The translations under genes were made by a program, and so were the position numbers. From assembly GCF_018777385.1 (NCBI RefSeq), contig NZ_JAFJYB010000001.1, forward strand, positions 310,001 to 374,000: a stretch of DNA of 64,000 bases, read 5' to 3'. The notes under the pieces are model-generated. The model saw only the letters and a list, made by a program, of their open reading frames with translations. It did not search any database and was not told the DNA's origin. The stretch is from Candidatus Symbiopectobacterium endolongispinus. GTDB taxonomy: Bacteria > Pseudomonadota > Gammaproteobacteria > Enterobacterales > Enterobacteriaceae. Shown in pieces: positions 7,992 to 17,518 of the stretch (position 1 is the first letter of the stretch; every line of letters begins with the position of its first letter).

Positions 7992-9430
7992 GATTCGTCA
8001 TCCTCCATTACCCAGGTGTCCTTGGTGCCACCCCCTTGCGAAGAGTTCACCACCAGTGAGCCTTCGGTGAGTGCCACACGTGTCAACCCACCGGGAACCA
8101 GGCGGATCTCCTGCCCGTAGAGCACAAAGGGACGCAGATCGATATGGCGCGGGGCCAGTCCTTGCTCCACAAAGGTCGGGCAGGTGGAGAGCGCCAGCGT
8201 CTCCTACCCAATGTAGTTTGCCGGGTTGGCCAACAAACGCTGGCGAAATTCCTCTATTTCAGCGCGACTGGCGCGCGGCCATACCAGCATGCCGTAGCCG
8301 CCTGCACCGTGGACTTCCTTCACCACCATCTGATCCAGATTATCCAACACGAAGCGCAAATCCTCTGGTTTACGACACTGCCAGGTAGGGATGTTGTTCA
8401 ATAGCGGCTCTTCACTCAGATAGAAACGGATCATGTCCGGTACGTAAGGGTAGATGGATTTATCATCGGCTACGCCGGTGCCGATAGCGTTGGCGAGCAC
8501 TACGCCGCCCGCACGATATACCGACAGCAGACCCGGCACGCCGAGCATGGAATCAGCGCGGAACGCCAGCGGATCGAGAAAGGCATCATCAATGCGGCGA
8601 TAGATAACATCCACCTTGCGCGGCCCTTCGGTGGTGCGCATGTAAACCGCCCCTTCCTTGATAAACAGGTCGGCGCTTTCAACCAGCTCTACCCCCATTT
8701 GCTGGGCCAAAAAGCTGTGTTCAAAGTAAGCGCTGTTGAAACGTCACGGCGTCATTACCACCACACAGGGATCGTCTACCGGTGAGCTTTCGCGCAGGGT
8801 TTGCAGCAGGTAACTGGGATAGCGTTCTACCGGGGCGATGTGTTTCTGGGCGAACATATCCGGATAAAGGCGCATCATCATCTTGCGGTTTTCCAGCATG
8901 TAAGAGACGCCGGACGGTGTGCGCAGATTATCCTCCAGAACGTAATACTCACCGTCACTGTTGCGCACCATATCGATGCCGGTGATATGGGCATAAATCT
9001 GATTGGGCAGGGTGATGCCCTGCATGCAGAGTTGGAATTGCTCGTTTGCCAGCACCTGTTCGGCGGGGATAATGCCCGCTTTAAGGATGTGCTGATCGTG
9101 ATAGATATCATGCAGAAAGGCATTCAGCGCTTTGACGCGTTGACGAATGCCGCTATCCAGTTTGCGCCACTCTGCCGCCGGAATAATGCGCGGCACACTG
9201 TCAAACGGGATTAACCGTTCAGTACCATCATCGTCGCCGTAGACGTTGAAGGTGATCCCCACCCGATGAAACAGCAGTTCTGCCTGCCCCTTCTTCTGCC
9301 GCACCGATTGCTGATCGGTGCGTTGCAGCCAGCGCCACCATGGATCGTAATGCTGCCGCTGCCGTCCCTCTGCCGTGAGCATTTCACCGTAATAAGGTCC
9401 TCTAGGAAGCGTTATTTTTATCATTGGCAT
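7985..9430 (-). pseudogene. Circularly permuted ATP-grasp amidoligase-like protein, two in-frame stops
   Basis: First gene of the Anbu operon. The frame is unshifted from ATG 9428-9430 to the stop at 7985-7987 (about 480 residues), but it is interrupted by TGA at 8744-8746 (VVMTP[16 protein letters not shown], where Gly is expected; GGA to TGA fits) and TAG at 8204-8206 (before [11 protein letters not shown]; perhaps CAG to TAG). Recognisable family motifs are LEDNLRTPSGVSYMLENR, the [11 protein letters not shown] region, [14 protein letters not shown] and [15 protein letters not shown]. Such proteins are predicted to ligate amino acids or peptides using ATP. No frameshift is seen, unlike its neighbours, so nonsense substitution is the main mode of loss here. 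Confidence 0.85.
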
Positions 9431-9774
9431 CTACGGGCATTACGCAATAAGAAGATAATGGTTGCCATGTATAAAAAATGCCAAATAACGTAATCGTGTT
9501 TTTCGATAGTGCAGCCGTGGCGCTTTGCACGCTATTGAGTCAGGAATGCACAGCCAGAGCGCGTTTGCGCCAGACGGTAGTGCGTTAAACCGCGGTGGTT
9601 TTGTGTCAATGTAGTGCGCATTGCTTTATCGCTGTGCAGGGCTGCGCCATGGGGTTGCAGGGCGTTTGGCTGTACGCTGTAAGATAAATAGCGTAAAATA
9701 GTGACTATGAATCACATTTGTTTATGATTTTGTTATTTATTTTATATTTTTATTGAATTTTTAGGAGTCATGCC
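9431..9774. other. Intergenic region upstream of yjdM and of the ATP-grasp operon
   Basis: About 344 bases between divergent genes, so promoters of both should lie here. The last 80 bases are AT-rich with several possible -10 elements (for example TAAAAT near 9697). A Shine-Dalgarno-like AGGAG near 9763-9767 sits 7 bases from the GTG start of yjdM. I see no RNA gene or repeat. Confidence 0.4.
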
Positions 9775-10113
9775 GTGTCAACCTTACCAAATTGTCCAAA
9801 ATGCGACCCTGCCTTTACCTGGCAGGCCGATGAACAGCTCAATTGTCCTGAGTGTGGTCACGAGTGGTCCATGAATGCGGAAACCGCTGATGACGACGGG
9901 TTGGTCGTGCGTGATGCCAATGGCAACCTGCTGGACGATGGCGACAGCGTAAAGGTTATCAAGGACCTGAAAGTGAAGGGCAGCTCTTCCACGTTGAAGA
10001 TCGGTACCAAAGTGAAAGGTATCCGTCTGGTCGAAGGCGACCATAACATCGATTGCAAAATTGATGGTTTTGGCCCGATGAAGCTGAAATCCGAGTTTGT
10101 GAAGAAAAGCTGA
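9775..10113 (+). CDS. yjdM: YjdM/PhnA-family zinc-ribbon protein
   Basis: A 112-residue cytoplasmic protein formerly called PhnA (alkylphosphonate uptake protein), whose real function is unsettled. The N-terminal zinc ribbon has two Cys pairs, CPKC (residues 7-10) and CPEC (about 24-27). The C-terminal SH3-like half ([35 protein letters not shown]) is almost identical to E. coli YjdM. GTG is chosen as start because AGGAG lies 7 bases upstream and the residue order matches; an ATG at 9769 is out of frame. Monocistronic, with a hairpin just downstream. No lesion seen. Confidence 0.92.
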   Translation: MSTLPNCPKCDPAFTWQADEQLNCPECGHEWSMNAETADDDGLVVRDANGNLLDDGDSVKVIKDLKVKGSSSTLKIGTKVKGIRLVEGDHNIDCKIDGFGPMKLKSEFVKKS

Positions 10114-10121
10114 GTTTTTTC

Positions 10122-10152
10122 GCTACGCGCCGCGTTTGCTGCGGCGCGTAGC
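10122..10152 (+). terminator. Perfect 12-bp GC-rich hairpin after yjdM
   Basis: GCTACGCGCCGC pairs with GCGGCGCGTAGC across a 7-base loop, beginning 9 bases after the yjdM stop. The T run lies before rather than after the stem on the plus strand, so this is an atypical terminator or an mRNA 3'-end stabiliser. Confidence 0.55.
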
Positions 10153-10267
10153 GCTTCCCCTACAAGTTTTACCTGAGTCTCCCTCAATAAATCCCCTATC
10201 GCGCTTTTGTCGGGCTATGCGTATTTTCATATTACCCCTCGGAATCAGTGGCAAATAAGGATAAGGG

Positions 10268-10993
10268 ATGGTAACGATACTCTTCGTGTTTTTGTTAGCT
10301 GGTATGATTAAAGGCATTGTCGGGCTCGGTTTGCCGACGGTCGCTATGGGACTTCTGGCGTTAACTATGCCGCCGACAAGCGCTGCCGCGCTGCTGCTAA
10401 TCCCTTCTTTCGTCACCAATCTGTGGCAACTGCTTGCTGGCCCAACTTTTATTTCTGGCGCGGCGCCTTGGCGGCTTTCTGGTCGCGATACTGATAGGGA
10501 CGCTGTGGAGCGGTGTGCCTACCTTGGTGTACGCATCGCCATGGGCCCCGGTCTTCCTGGTGGGGGAATGCTGGTGGTTTATGGCGTATGGGGGCTGATT
10601 GCCAGCCGCCTGCATGCCCCCGGTCGCCATGAAATCTGGCTTTCTCCCGTCATAGGCTACCTCACTGGAATGATTACGGCGGCGACAGGCGTGTTTGTGA
10701 TACCGGCGGTGCCCTATTTGCAGTGTCTGGCATTGAAGAAAGATGACCTGGTGCAGGCGCTCGGGCTGGCGTTCACGGTTTCAACGCTTGGACTGGCACT
10801 GTCGTTGGCGCAGGGCAGCGGTTTGCCCGCATTGAACCTATCGTTGTCGCTGCTGGCACTGATCCCGGCCCTGCTCGGTATGGCACTTGGTCAACGCGTG
10901 CGAAAATACATTGGTGAAACGCTATTTCGCCGCTGCTTCTTTCTCGGATTGATCGCGCTGGGGGGAACCATGATGCTCGGTATCGGGGGCTGA
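10268..10993 (+). CDS. TauE/SafE-family membrane permease with an internal out-of-frame stretch
   Basis: A 241-residue polytopic protein of the TauE/SafE (sulfite/organosulfur exporter) family, starting MVTILFVFLLAGMIKGIVGLG, here quoted as MVTILFVFLLAG plus MIKGIVGLG, a family hallmark. The frame is open, but residues about 60-98 (ISGAAPWRLSGRDTDRD and on) are polar and unlike a membrane protein. The other frame over 10446-10562 reads LARRLGGFLVAILIGTLW, then SGVPTLVYASPWAPVFLV, exactly what the family needs. So two compensating indels, one near 10441-10448 and one in the G run 10562-10566, have garbled a transmembrane region while leaving the frame open. Probably inactive if the sequence is correct. 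Convergent with a LysR gene that ends 4 bases away. Confidence 0.8.
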   Translation: MVTILFVFLLAGMIKGIVGLGLPTVAMGLLALTMPPTSAAALLLIPSFVTNLWQLLAGPTFISGAAPWRLSGRDTDRDAVERCAYLGVRIAMGPGLPGGGMLVVYGVWGLIASRLHAPGRHEIWLSPVIGYLTGMITAATGVFVIPAVPYLQCLALKKDDLVQALGLAFTVSTLGLALSLAQGSGLPALNLSLSLLALIPALLGMALGQRVRKYIGETLFRRCFFLGLIALGGTMMLGIGG

Positions 10994-10996
10994 TGC

Positions 10997-11878
10997 CTAT
11001 CTGCCGCTTATCTGTTCGGCAAATTCCTGAAGGTAACCTGGCAGCGCGCTGAACTGGCGCGCGCACAGTAACAAGCGGCGCTGCGCCCACGCGTCAGTGA
11101 GCGGAATGGCGCGCACCTGCTGCGTATCCGCGTTGGCCAGGGCTTTTTCGGGCACAATCCCGATGCCGATACCTTGCTGGATTAACCCGAGTAACGCCGG
11201 GAAATCATTCAAGCGTACGCGGTAGTTAAGGCGCTTGCCGCGCTGGCGCGCATGGTGGTCGATATGTTCCTGCAACGCGCTGCCCATGTTCAAACCGACA
11301 AACTCCTCGTCCAGCAGGGCTTCAAACGCCAGCACCGTCGAGCTCGCCCACGGTGAAGTGGCCGCAGCAGCCACCACCAGCGGGTCCGGACAAAATTCAC
11401 GCGTTTCCAGGCCCTGCAACGGAACTGAATCGGCAACGATACCCACTTCCGCGCGCTGATTGTTAATCGCATCCACAATGTCGTGGCTGGGCCTTTCGGT
11501 AATGCTAAGGGAAATGCGTGGGTGGGTGAGCAGATAGTCACTCAAACGCGACGGGAGGTGCAGGCTTAGCGCAGACGCGTTGCATAGCAGGGCGATATGC
11601 CCCCGTAATCCGTTGCCAAACTGCTGTAACTCGCTTTGCATATGATCGCGCTGCTGCAATAGCATATTGGCATGGCGAGCCAGTGCAAAGCCCGCTTCGG
11701 TAAGCGTCACGCCGTTACTGACGCGGGTTAGCAGCGCTACGCCAAGCGTCTCTTCCATGCCGCTAATGCGCTCGCTGGCCGCCTGAAGCGTCAGGTGTGA
11801 GTGGGCGGCTCCCGCGGTGATACTGCCCGCTTGCTGCACGTGAAGAAACAGACGCAAATCGGTGAAATCAAAGCGCAT
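10997..11878 (-). CDS. LysR-family transcriptional regulator
   Basis: A 293-residue regulator with an N-terminal winged helix-turn-helix (residues 1-60: FTDLRLFLHVQQAGSITAGA, with HLTLQAASERISGMEETLG as the recognition region) and a periplasmic-binding-like effector domain from about 90 (GHIALLCNASALS) to the end. Length is typical of the family. No lesion seen. The target is unknown: its 3' end faces the TauE-type permease, and its start faces away from the yghX pseudogene, which has the same orientation and ends 18 bases upstream. Regulation of yghX or the permease is possible but unproven. Confidence 0.88.
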   Translation of the reverse strand: MRFDFTDLRLFLHVQQAGSITAGAAHSHLTLQAASERISGMEETLGVALLTRVSNGVTLTEAGFALARHANMLLQQRDHMQSELQQFGNGLRGHIALLCNASALSLHLPSRLSDYLLTHPRISLSITERPSHDIVDAINNQRAEVGIVADSVPLQGLETREFCPDPLVVAAAATSPWASSTVLAFEALLDEEFVGLNMGSALQEHIDHHARQRGKRLNYRVRLNDFPALLGLIQQGIGIGIVPEKALANADTQQVRAIPLTDAWAQRRLLLCARQFSALPGYLQEFAEQISGR

Positions 11879-11896
11879 GGTTTATCCTGTGCATCG

Positions 11897-12782
11897 TTAG
11901 GCCAGATAGCGCCGGAACCAGGCCAGGGTGCGTTCCCACGCCAGATCGGCGGCAGCCTTGTCATAGCGTGGGGTAGAGTCATTGTGAAAGCTGTGGTTAG
12001 TGTTGGGATAAATGTGCGCCTGATACACCTTTTTTCCCGCAATCAGCGCGTTTTCGTAGGCGGGCCAGCCCTCGTTAATACGCTCATCGCGTTCGGCGTA
12101 GTGGATCAGCAGCGGAGCCTTGATGCGCTCAACGTCTTCCGGTTTAGGCTGGCGACCATAGAAAGGCACCGCGGCGGCCAGTTCCGGGTAGGCAACAGCC
12201 GCCGCATTGGCGACGCCGCCGCCGTAGCAGAAACCGGTGATGCCCACTTTACCGGTACTGTCCGGATGCTTGAGCATAAATTCAGATAGCGGCAAAAAAA
12301 GTCGTTCATCAGTTTAGTGGGATCGACCTTTTGTTGTAGTTCCCGCCCTTTTTCGTCATTGCCGGGATAACAGCCGACGCTGCTCAGCCCATCAGGGGCC
12401 AGCGCGATAAAACCGGCTTTTGCCAGCCGTCGCGCAACGTCTTCGATATAGGGATTGAGGCCGCGATTTTCGTGCACCACCACCGCCGGCACTGGGCCGG
12501 TCAGGTTGGCGGGTTTCACCAGATAACCGCGCACGCTGCTGTGCCCATTAGGTGACGGATAGGTGATGTACTCAGGGAGATATCCGGGTCAGTGAACTCG
12601 ACCTGCTGTGCCAGGGCGTAGTTGGGGCTGAGCAGCGACAGCTGGGTCATGGCGGTCAGGCCACCCACCGCATATTTACCCGCGCGTTCCAGAAACTCTC
12701 GCTTGGTGAGTTTCCCATGCGCGTAGTAGTCATACAGTTCGAGCAGTTCAGGTTGGAAATCTTGTGCAGTAAGACGTGACAT
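11897..12782 (-). pseudogene. yghX: YghX-like dienelactone hydrolase family protein, frameshifted at two places
   Basis: An alpha/beta hydrolase of the dienelactone hydrolase family. From ATG 12780-12782 it reads MSRLTAQDFQPELLELYDYY and a possible twin-helix leader region, then EFTDPDIS. Near 12565-12575 the frame changes ([19 protein letters not shown] lies in the next frame). It then follows [20 protein letters not shown] and [16 protein letters not shown] until an A/T run at 12294-12300, where the frame changes again (plus another single-base insertion just after). The nucleophile motif GFCYGGG and the final HNDSTPRYDKAAADLAWER lie in the third frame. All catalytic pieces are present but scattered over three frames. 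E. coli K-12 yghX is also a pseudogene, so the family seems dispensable. Confidence 0.85.
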
Positions 12783-12920
12783 GACGATACGCTCTCCTTT
12801 GGTAACCCATCCAACACGGGCTCTCATCACTGTAGCAAAAGTGACTCAACGCCGCGCTAATGTGTTCTGGCGTTCCTCGCCATTTTTACCTTTTTTTACG
12901 TTGGAGAACGCAGCATCGGC

Positions 12921-13628
12921 TTAGCGAAACATCACTCGGTTACGTTTTTGCTGTTTGGCTTCATACAGCGCGGCATCAGCGGCGTTGTACAGGCTATCAA
13001 ATCCGGTAGTCGCTGGGGCCCAACTGACGCCAAAGCTGGCTGTCACCGGATAAGCTGGCAGCGCAGCCAGGTTTGAACGGTTCAGCTCGGCATGGATGCG
13101 CTGCGCATACAGGACGGCTTGTTGCAGGGCAACGTTATCCAGCAAAATCGTGAACTCTTCTCCGCCCACACGCCCAATGTTGCCGACACCGCCCAGTGCG
13201 TGACGCACGCGGGTGATCAGATCGCAGATCACTGCATCGCCTGTCGGGTGGCCAAAGTTGTCGTTCACCCGCTTGAAGTGGTCAATATCCAACACAATCA
13301 GCGAGGCTTGGCGTTGCGTGAGCACCGTACCGATGATGTCGATAATGGCACCACGGTTGTAAACGTCCGTGAGAGGGTCGTGTGTCGCTTTGTAGGCCAG
13401 TTCATCGGCCAGTTGATGGAGCTGATGGTTTAAGCGCGTCAATTCGCGCTCCACCCGATCGCTGCGTGAGATTAGCCGGTGGGATTCACGCACCAGACGC
13501 TGATAGTGCTCGGTCAGTGCCAGCAGGCTATCCCGGTAAACTTCCGCGGGTCTGTCAGGCTGAGCAGCCACGTTGCGCGCGGCGAGCAGGATGTCATATT
13601 CCGGGGTGAACAGCTCAAAGGTACTCAT
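12921..13628 (-). CDS. siaD: SiaD-like diguanylate cyclase (GGDEF)
   Basis: A 235-residue cytoplasmic protein with an N-terminal helical region (about 1-80, predicted coiled coil around SDRVERELTRLNHQLHQLADEL) and a GGDEF domain with active motif RVGGEEFTILL (about residue 155). The cyclase Asp is seen in LDIDHFKRVNDNFGH. It makes cyclic di-GMP from two GTP. Position after a SiaC homologue, with only 2 bases between, and the domain arrangement fit SiaD of Pseudomonas, which is switched on by binding unphosphorylated SiaC. Intact, unlike siaA and siaB upstream. Confidence 0.82.
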   Translation of the reverse strand: MSTFELFTPEYDILLAARNVAAQPDRPAEVYRDSLLALTEHYQRLVRESHRLISRSDRVERELTRLNHQLHQLADELAYKATHDPLTDVYNRGAIIDIIGTVLTQRQASLIVLDIDHFKRVNDNFGHPTGDAVICDLITRVRHALGGVGNIGRVGGEEFTILLDNVALQQAVLYAQRIHAELNRSNLAALPAYPVTASFGVSWAPATTGFDSLYNAADAALYEAKQQKRNRVMFR

Positions 13629-13630
13629 GA

Positions 13631-14050
13631 TTACTCCATGATATGGCCGTGAAAATCCAACGCTGGGAAGTCGATATGCAGCTCTTCGCCAAACTCCTGA
13701 GCGATATCATCATCACAATCGTGATACCAGTGCAGGGCGATAGCGAGCGAGCCCTGCGCCGCCAGGTGCAGCACATTGAGCAGGCTGAACAGCATCTTGG
13801 TGCTGGAACTGTTGAAATAGCTCAGCGAAATATGCGCCTCGATTTCGGTTGCGGGCGCGTCATCTCGGTGCGATAGCTCGGCAAGATAGGCTCCCACCTT
13901 CTCGATCAGCGGCCGGTAAAATGCAGCGGCGTTCTCTGGGTAGGATTCGCCGGAAAGGGATAACCGATGTGTGTCAAAACAAAAATCAACGCTGGGTGTG
14001 GAGGCTGCCCCGGAGAGATGAACATTATCGATGCGAGTTATATTTATCAT
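13631..14050 (-). CDS. siaC: SiaC-like phospho-switch protein (DUF1987 family)
   Basis: A 139-residue protein matching the SiaC family, which acts as the switch between a kinase (SiaB), a phosphatase (SiaA) and a diguanylate cyclase (SiaD). The segment HISLSYFNSSSTKMLFSLL (residues 73-91) holds the family's Ser/Thr cluster; Thr84 is the probable phosphosite by analogy with SiaC of Pseudomonas. It starts one base after siaB and ends two bases before siaD, typical of tight co-translation. No lesion seen. Confidence 0.82.
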   Translation of the reverse strand: MINITRIDNVHLSGAASTPSVDFCFDTHRLSLSGESYPENAAAFYRPLIEKVGAYLAELSHRDDAPATEIEAHISLSYFNSSSTKMLFSLLNVLHLAAQGSLAIALHWYHDCDDDIAQEFGEELHIDFPALDFHGHIME

Positions 14051-14051
14051 T

Positions 14052-14660
14052 TCAGATGATCGCCTTCAGATAAAACGTGGATAACCCAGTTGATTCATCT
14101 GATTGAAAGGTGAATTGCAACGGTTCGCTGGCGTCTCGCGCCACGGTTAACAGCCCGATATCCGCACCTTTGCTCCATGCAGGGGCTTCCTGACGCAGCG
14201 ACGCTTTGTAGGCCACTTTGATTTCGTCTGCCGTCATGGCCCGCAGCGGTTCCAGCCGCACCCGCAGTTTCTCCATATCCTCTGGATGTACCGGGTTGGC
14301 ACACCACAGGAAATACTTTCCGTCTTCCCACCCAAGGCAGACGGAGCCCTGTCACGCTTCCTACTGCTGGTCGGGCGTGGTTAACGGTAAGGCGGAGTAA
14401 CGGGTGATGTTTTGGCCTATTTCGATAAAGCTGGAGAACAATTTGCGTCGCACCGGGGAGGGCACCTCGGTTTTCTCAAGCTGGAGGCGTAGCGTTTCTG
14501 CCAGTGAGCTGATTATGCTCTGTGAAAAGTAGCCGATATAGTAGAGCGAGATATCGCGCGCCACGCCGGTGTGGAACAGCGCGCCCTGCGGGGCGGCGTA
14601 CTCTCCTGGCACATTGCCGGGAAAGGTGGAAGGTGAGGTGCCGTGGTGTTGAATAGCCAT
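14052..14660 (-). pseudogene. siaB: SiaB-like kinase, two adjacent nonsense codons
   Basis: SiaB family proteins phosphorylate SiaC. The frame is constant from ATG 14658-14660 (MAIQHHGTS) to the stop at 14052-14054, about 200 residues, but TAG at 14361-14363 and TGA at 14352-14354 interrupt it after about 100 residues. Before the stops the helix-rich part (ISLYYIGYFSQSIISSLAETL, quoted as ISLYYIGYFSQS) and IEIGQNITRYS are seen; after them come GKYFLWCANPVHPEDMEKL and a normal C-terminus. IGQNITRYS looks like the N-box of GHKL-type kinases, which ties the fold to kinases. Without read-through the C-terminal half, including the ATP-lid region, is lost. Confidence 0.75.
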
Positions 14661-14682
14661 GGTCAAGGTCGCCTGGTTGTAA

Positions 14683-15900
14683 TCACTGTCTAAAGCCCCA
14701 AAAGGTCAGGTCGTCCCGTCGGGGCGGCTGACCATGGTAGCGTTGATGCTCTTGTTGTAATTGTCGGGCCAGCTCAGGCATCGGTAACGCACGGTAGCGC
14801 AGTAATGCTGCCTGAAGCCGACGTTTGCCAAACATGATGCGCCGCTCACCGCCAACCTGATCGGTTAATCCATCCGTGGTGGTGAAAAACAGGTCTCGAT
14901 CTGTCAGCGTTAACCGATGGTTAGTCCAGGCATAGTCGTAAGGAGTATCGGTATAGCCGACGCCCATGCGATCGGTAGCCAGTGGGCGCACCTCGTCATC
15001 ATCCTGTGCCAGCATAAATGCCGCCATGCGCGCGCTAGCCCAGGCCAGGCTGCGCGTGGCAGTGTTCATATGTACGGTAATGATGTTACAACCATCATTT
15101 GAGCTGCTGTCACCGTTCTGCTGTTGTCCCAGCGTATTTTTGATGTAGCGATTGATGATTTGCAGCAATTGCGCTGGATCGTCAGGGGGGCAGGTAACCA
15201 GCGCATGTTCCAGCGCCGAGGCAAAGATCAGGGTCATAAATGCGCCGGGGACGCCGTGACCGGTACAATCGATTACCAATGCCAGCCATCAGCCGTGATT
15301 TTAAACGCGTAACAATCGCCGCCCACGCAATCGCGCGGCTGCCATGCCAGACACCAGTCGCTCAGCGTGGCAGACATGGTTTGCGAAGAGGTGGACATCA
15401 TCGCCTGCTGGATGATGCTGGCGTACTCGATACTTTGCATCACCTGCTGGTGTTGTTGCAGATGCAGGTCCGATACCGCTTTAATCAGGTCGATGCCTAA
15501 TCCAATGCCCAGATAGGTGCCCTCGCGGGTGATGATAAAACCATCGGTGAGCGATTTATCTCCTGAAATAACCGTTTGATCAGCAACGGTATTCAATGAG
15601 GAATTGGCATCGACAATCAGAGGATTTTTGTCCATAAAAGCGATGCAGCTTTTTGTCATACAGCTCGCGATAAAACGGTCGCGACATTTGTGACAAAAAA
15701 ATATGACGGTTGATAAGCCCAAATGGCCTGCCGTTCTCTACCACTGGCAAGCTAACCAATTCTTTGTATTTATTGAAAAGCTGCAAGACCGTGGCGTTAT
15801 CCGTTTCGGGGCTGGCCTCGGGCGTCACAATGCATAAGTCGGCGGCCGTGGGAGCGCCTCGGTAGGGTCTGTTCAGCGATAACTCGGGGGTGGCGTCCAT
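14683..15900 (-). pseudogene. siaA: SiaA-like PP2C (SpoIIE-type) phosphatase with N-terminal CBS-like region, frameshifted twice
   Basis: The first gene of the operon. The N-terminus (MDATPELSLNRPYRG, then LPVVENGRPFGLINRHIFLSQ) is like the CBS-type module seen in GGDEF and SpoIIE proteins. An extra A in the run at 15650-15654 shifts the frame at LYDKK; the expected SCIAFMDKNPLIVDANSSL follows in the next frame. A second lesion near 15275-15290 comes after CVGGDCYAFK, and the catalytic core continues as LVIDCTGHGVPGAFMTLIF with metal-binding Asp, and FTTTDGLTDQVGG with the later Asp. So the metal-site residues are present but in different frames. In Pseudomonas SiaA dephosphorylates SiaC. The CBS-like N-terminus differs from the membrane-bound SiaA of Pseudomonas. 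Confidence 0.78.
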
Positions 15901-15996
15901 TGGCCACTACCAGTCCAGTGTGGGGGAAACCGTACTCCCCTCACACTTTACCCGGCATTAATGACGCTATTGTGACGCCTATTTTTCTTGTGACGA

Positions 15997-17214
15997 TCAC
16001 GGTGCTGCGGCAACGGTGCCTTCGCTGTTCAATACACTGGCCATGACCTGATTTTGCCAGTCGAAATAGGGGTTAAAGGTTAAACGGATATGCGTTTTTC
16101 CTGGCTCTTGGTAGCCCCAGTCGGAATACCAAACGTCCTCTCTTTTCTTGCAGTCATCGGCGGCGGGTGTGGCGGGGCCGTTAGAACATAAACGTAATGA
16201 TCCCGTTCGCCCATAGAGTGGGTTATCGGGGGAAAACAGGACTGACATGTGGGAAAACTGGCTGATGCGCCATTCCGGCAGACGATCGGCACGCACCAGC
16301 ACGCGCTCGGATACCGGCTGTGCCGGGGGATTTCCGTACCAAATGACGCAACTGGCTGGGTTAGGGAAAGCCTTGTCAAACTGTGCCAGCATGGCGGCGG
16401 TATTTAGCACCGAATCGTGCTGCGCCAGCACCATCAGCACCGGCTTGTCGTAGGGATTTTTTGCCAGCAGGTGGCGTACGTTGGCGCTAGAGTAATAAAA
16501 TTGTGCAAAACCGTTGGTGGGAACGCGCAGATAGCGCGTAGCAATCTGCTGCGGCTGCCCCGGTCGCGGCGGGCGCAGCCAGTCGGTCACGGAGGCCATC
16601 AGCGGAGCCAGAAAATCGAGCGGTTCGTCAGAGCGTATAGCGGGAGAAAACAGTACCAGCCCCTGAATTTCCGGATGCTGTAAGGCGTATTCCAACACCA
16701 GATTGCCCCCCGTCGAGAAGCCGCCCAGATAGACCTCGCCCACTTCTTTGTGCAGTAAAGCGGTTTGCTCAGCCACCACGCGCCGCCAGTCTTCCACGGA
16801 AAATGGCATCAAATCAGCTGGTTGTGTGCCATGGCCGGGGAGCAGCACAGTGCGCACCAGAAAGCCCCGCTGCGTCAGCGCTGGAATGATATCGGTAAAC
16901 GAACCTGGGGAATCCCCCAGACCGTACACCAGCAATATGCCTTTGCGTGCAGTGCCTGTCGGTCGGGTTTCCGACGGGGTATTCCAGGTTAATTCCAACG
17001 CCTTATCCAATGTTTGAAAACGCCGATGCTCCTCAACCCAGCGCGTGGTTTCCTGCTGATAGCGGGCAAACGTCGGCTGCCCTAATGGTGTGATAGGCGG
17101 CGGCGTGCGACTACAGGCGCTCAAAAACGCCATCAGTATCAACATACACAGGCCGCGCCAGTAGCGCGTGTGAGATAAAGGGGCAGAGCGCATCAATGCC
17201 ATCGATGAATCCAT
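15997..17214 (-). CDS. Lipoprotein-like alpha/beta hydrolase
   Basis: The frame is open further upstream, but ATG 17212-17214 is chosen because it gives a good lipoprotein signal: MDSSMALMRSAPLSH, a hydrophobic core (LCMLILMAFL) and lipobox LSAC followed by SRTPP. The mature protein, about 370 residues, has an alpha/beta hydrolase fold: GILLVYGLGDSPGSF (oxyanion region), LLPGHGTQPADLM, nucleophile elbow GGFSTGGN (Ser at about residue 190), Asp region LMVLAQHDSVLNT and His region RISQFSHMSVL. Probably anchored to the outer membrane or periplasmic side. Substrate is unknown; esterase or lipase activity is a guess. Lone gene, no lesion. Confidence 0.82.
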   Translation of the reverse strand: MDSSMALMRSAPLSHTRYWRGLCMLILMAFLSACSRTPPPITPLGQPTFARYQQETTRWVEEHRRFQTLDKALELTWNTPSETRPTGTARKGILLVYGLGDSPGSFTDIIPALTQRGFLVRTVLLPGHGTQPADLMPFSVEDWRRVVAEQTALLHKEVGEVYLGGFSTGGNLVLEYALQHPEIQGLVLFSPAIRSDEPLDFLAPLMASVTDWLRPPRPGQPQQIATRYLRVPTNGFAQFYYSSANVRHLLAKNPYDKPVLMVLAQHDSVLNTAAMLAQFDKAFPNPASCVIWYGNPPAQPVSERVLVRADRLPEWRISQFSHMSVLFSPDNPLYGRTGSLRLCSNGPATPAADDCKKREDVWYSDWGYQEPGKTHIRLTFNPYFDWQNQVMASVLNSEGTVAAAP

Positions 17215-17518
17215 GGTTGTCCGATGAGAATTGTTGTCCGGTGAAATAAGCGCAAAGCAGTTCCGAATGGATAAATAGAGAATGACGGATTTTTCGGCAA
17301 CGGATTTGCCGTTGCTTTCAACGGTGGTCAACCGCTGTAGTAAGCGGTCAGCTAACTTGGCGAGCTCTGTGCTCCGGTGGATGTGGTTTGTTAAAATGCG
17401 CACCTGGTGGCAATTTATGTGACAGCTTCATGTTATACTTGCGTCAGATTTGCGTATTTTTTATTCTTTGGCCATGCCAATTTTGCGCCGTCGTTGTTTG
17501 TGAAGGAAAAACAATAAG

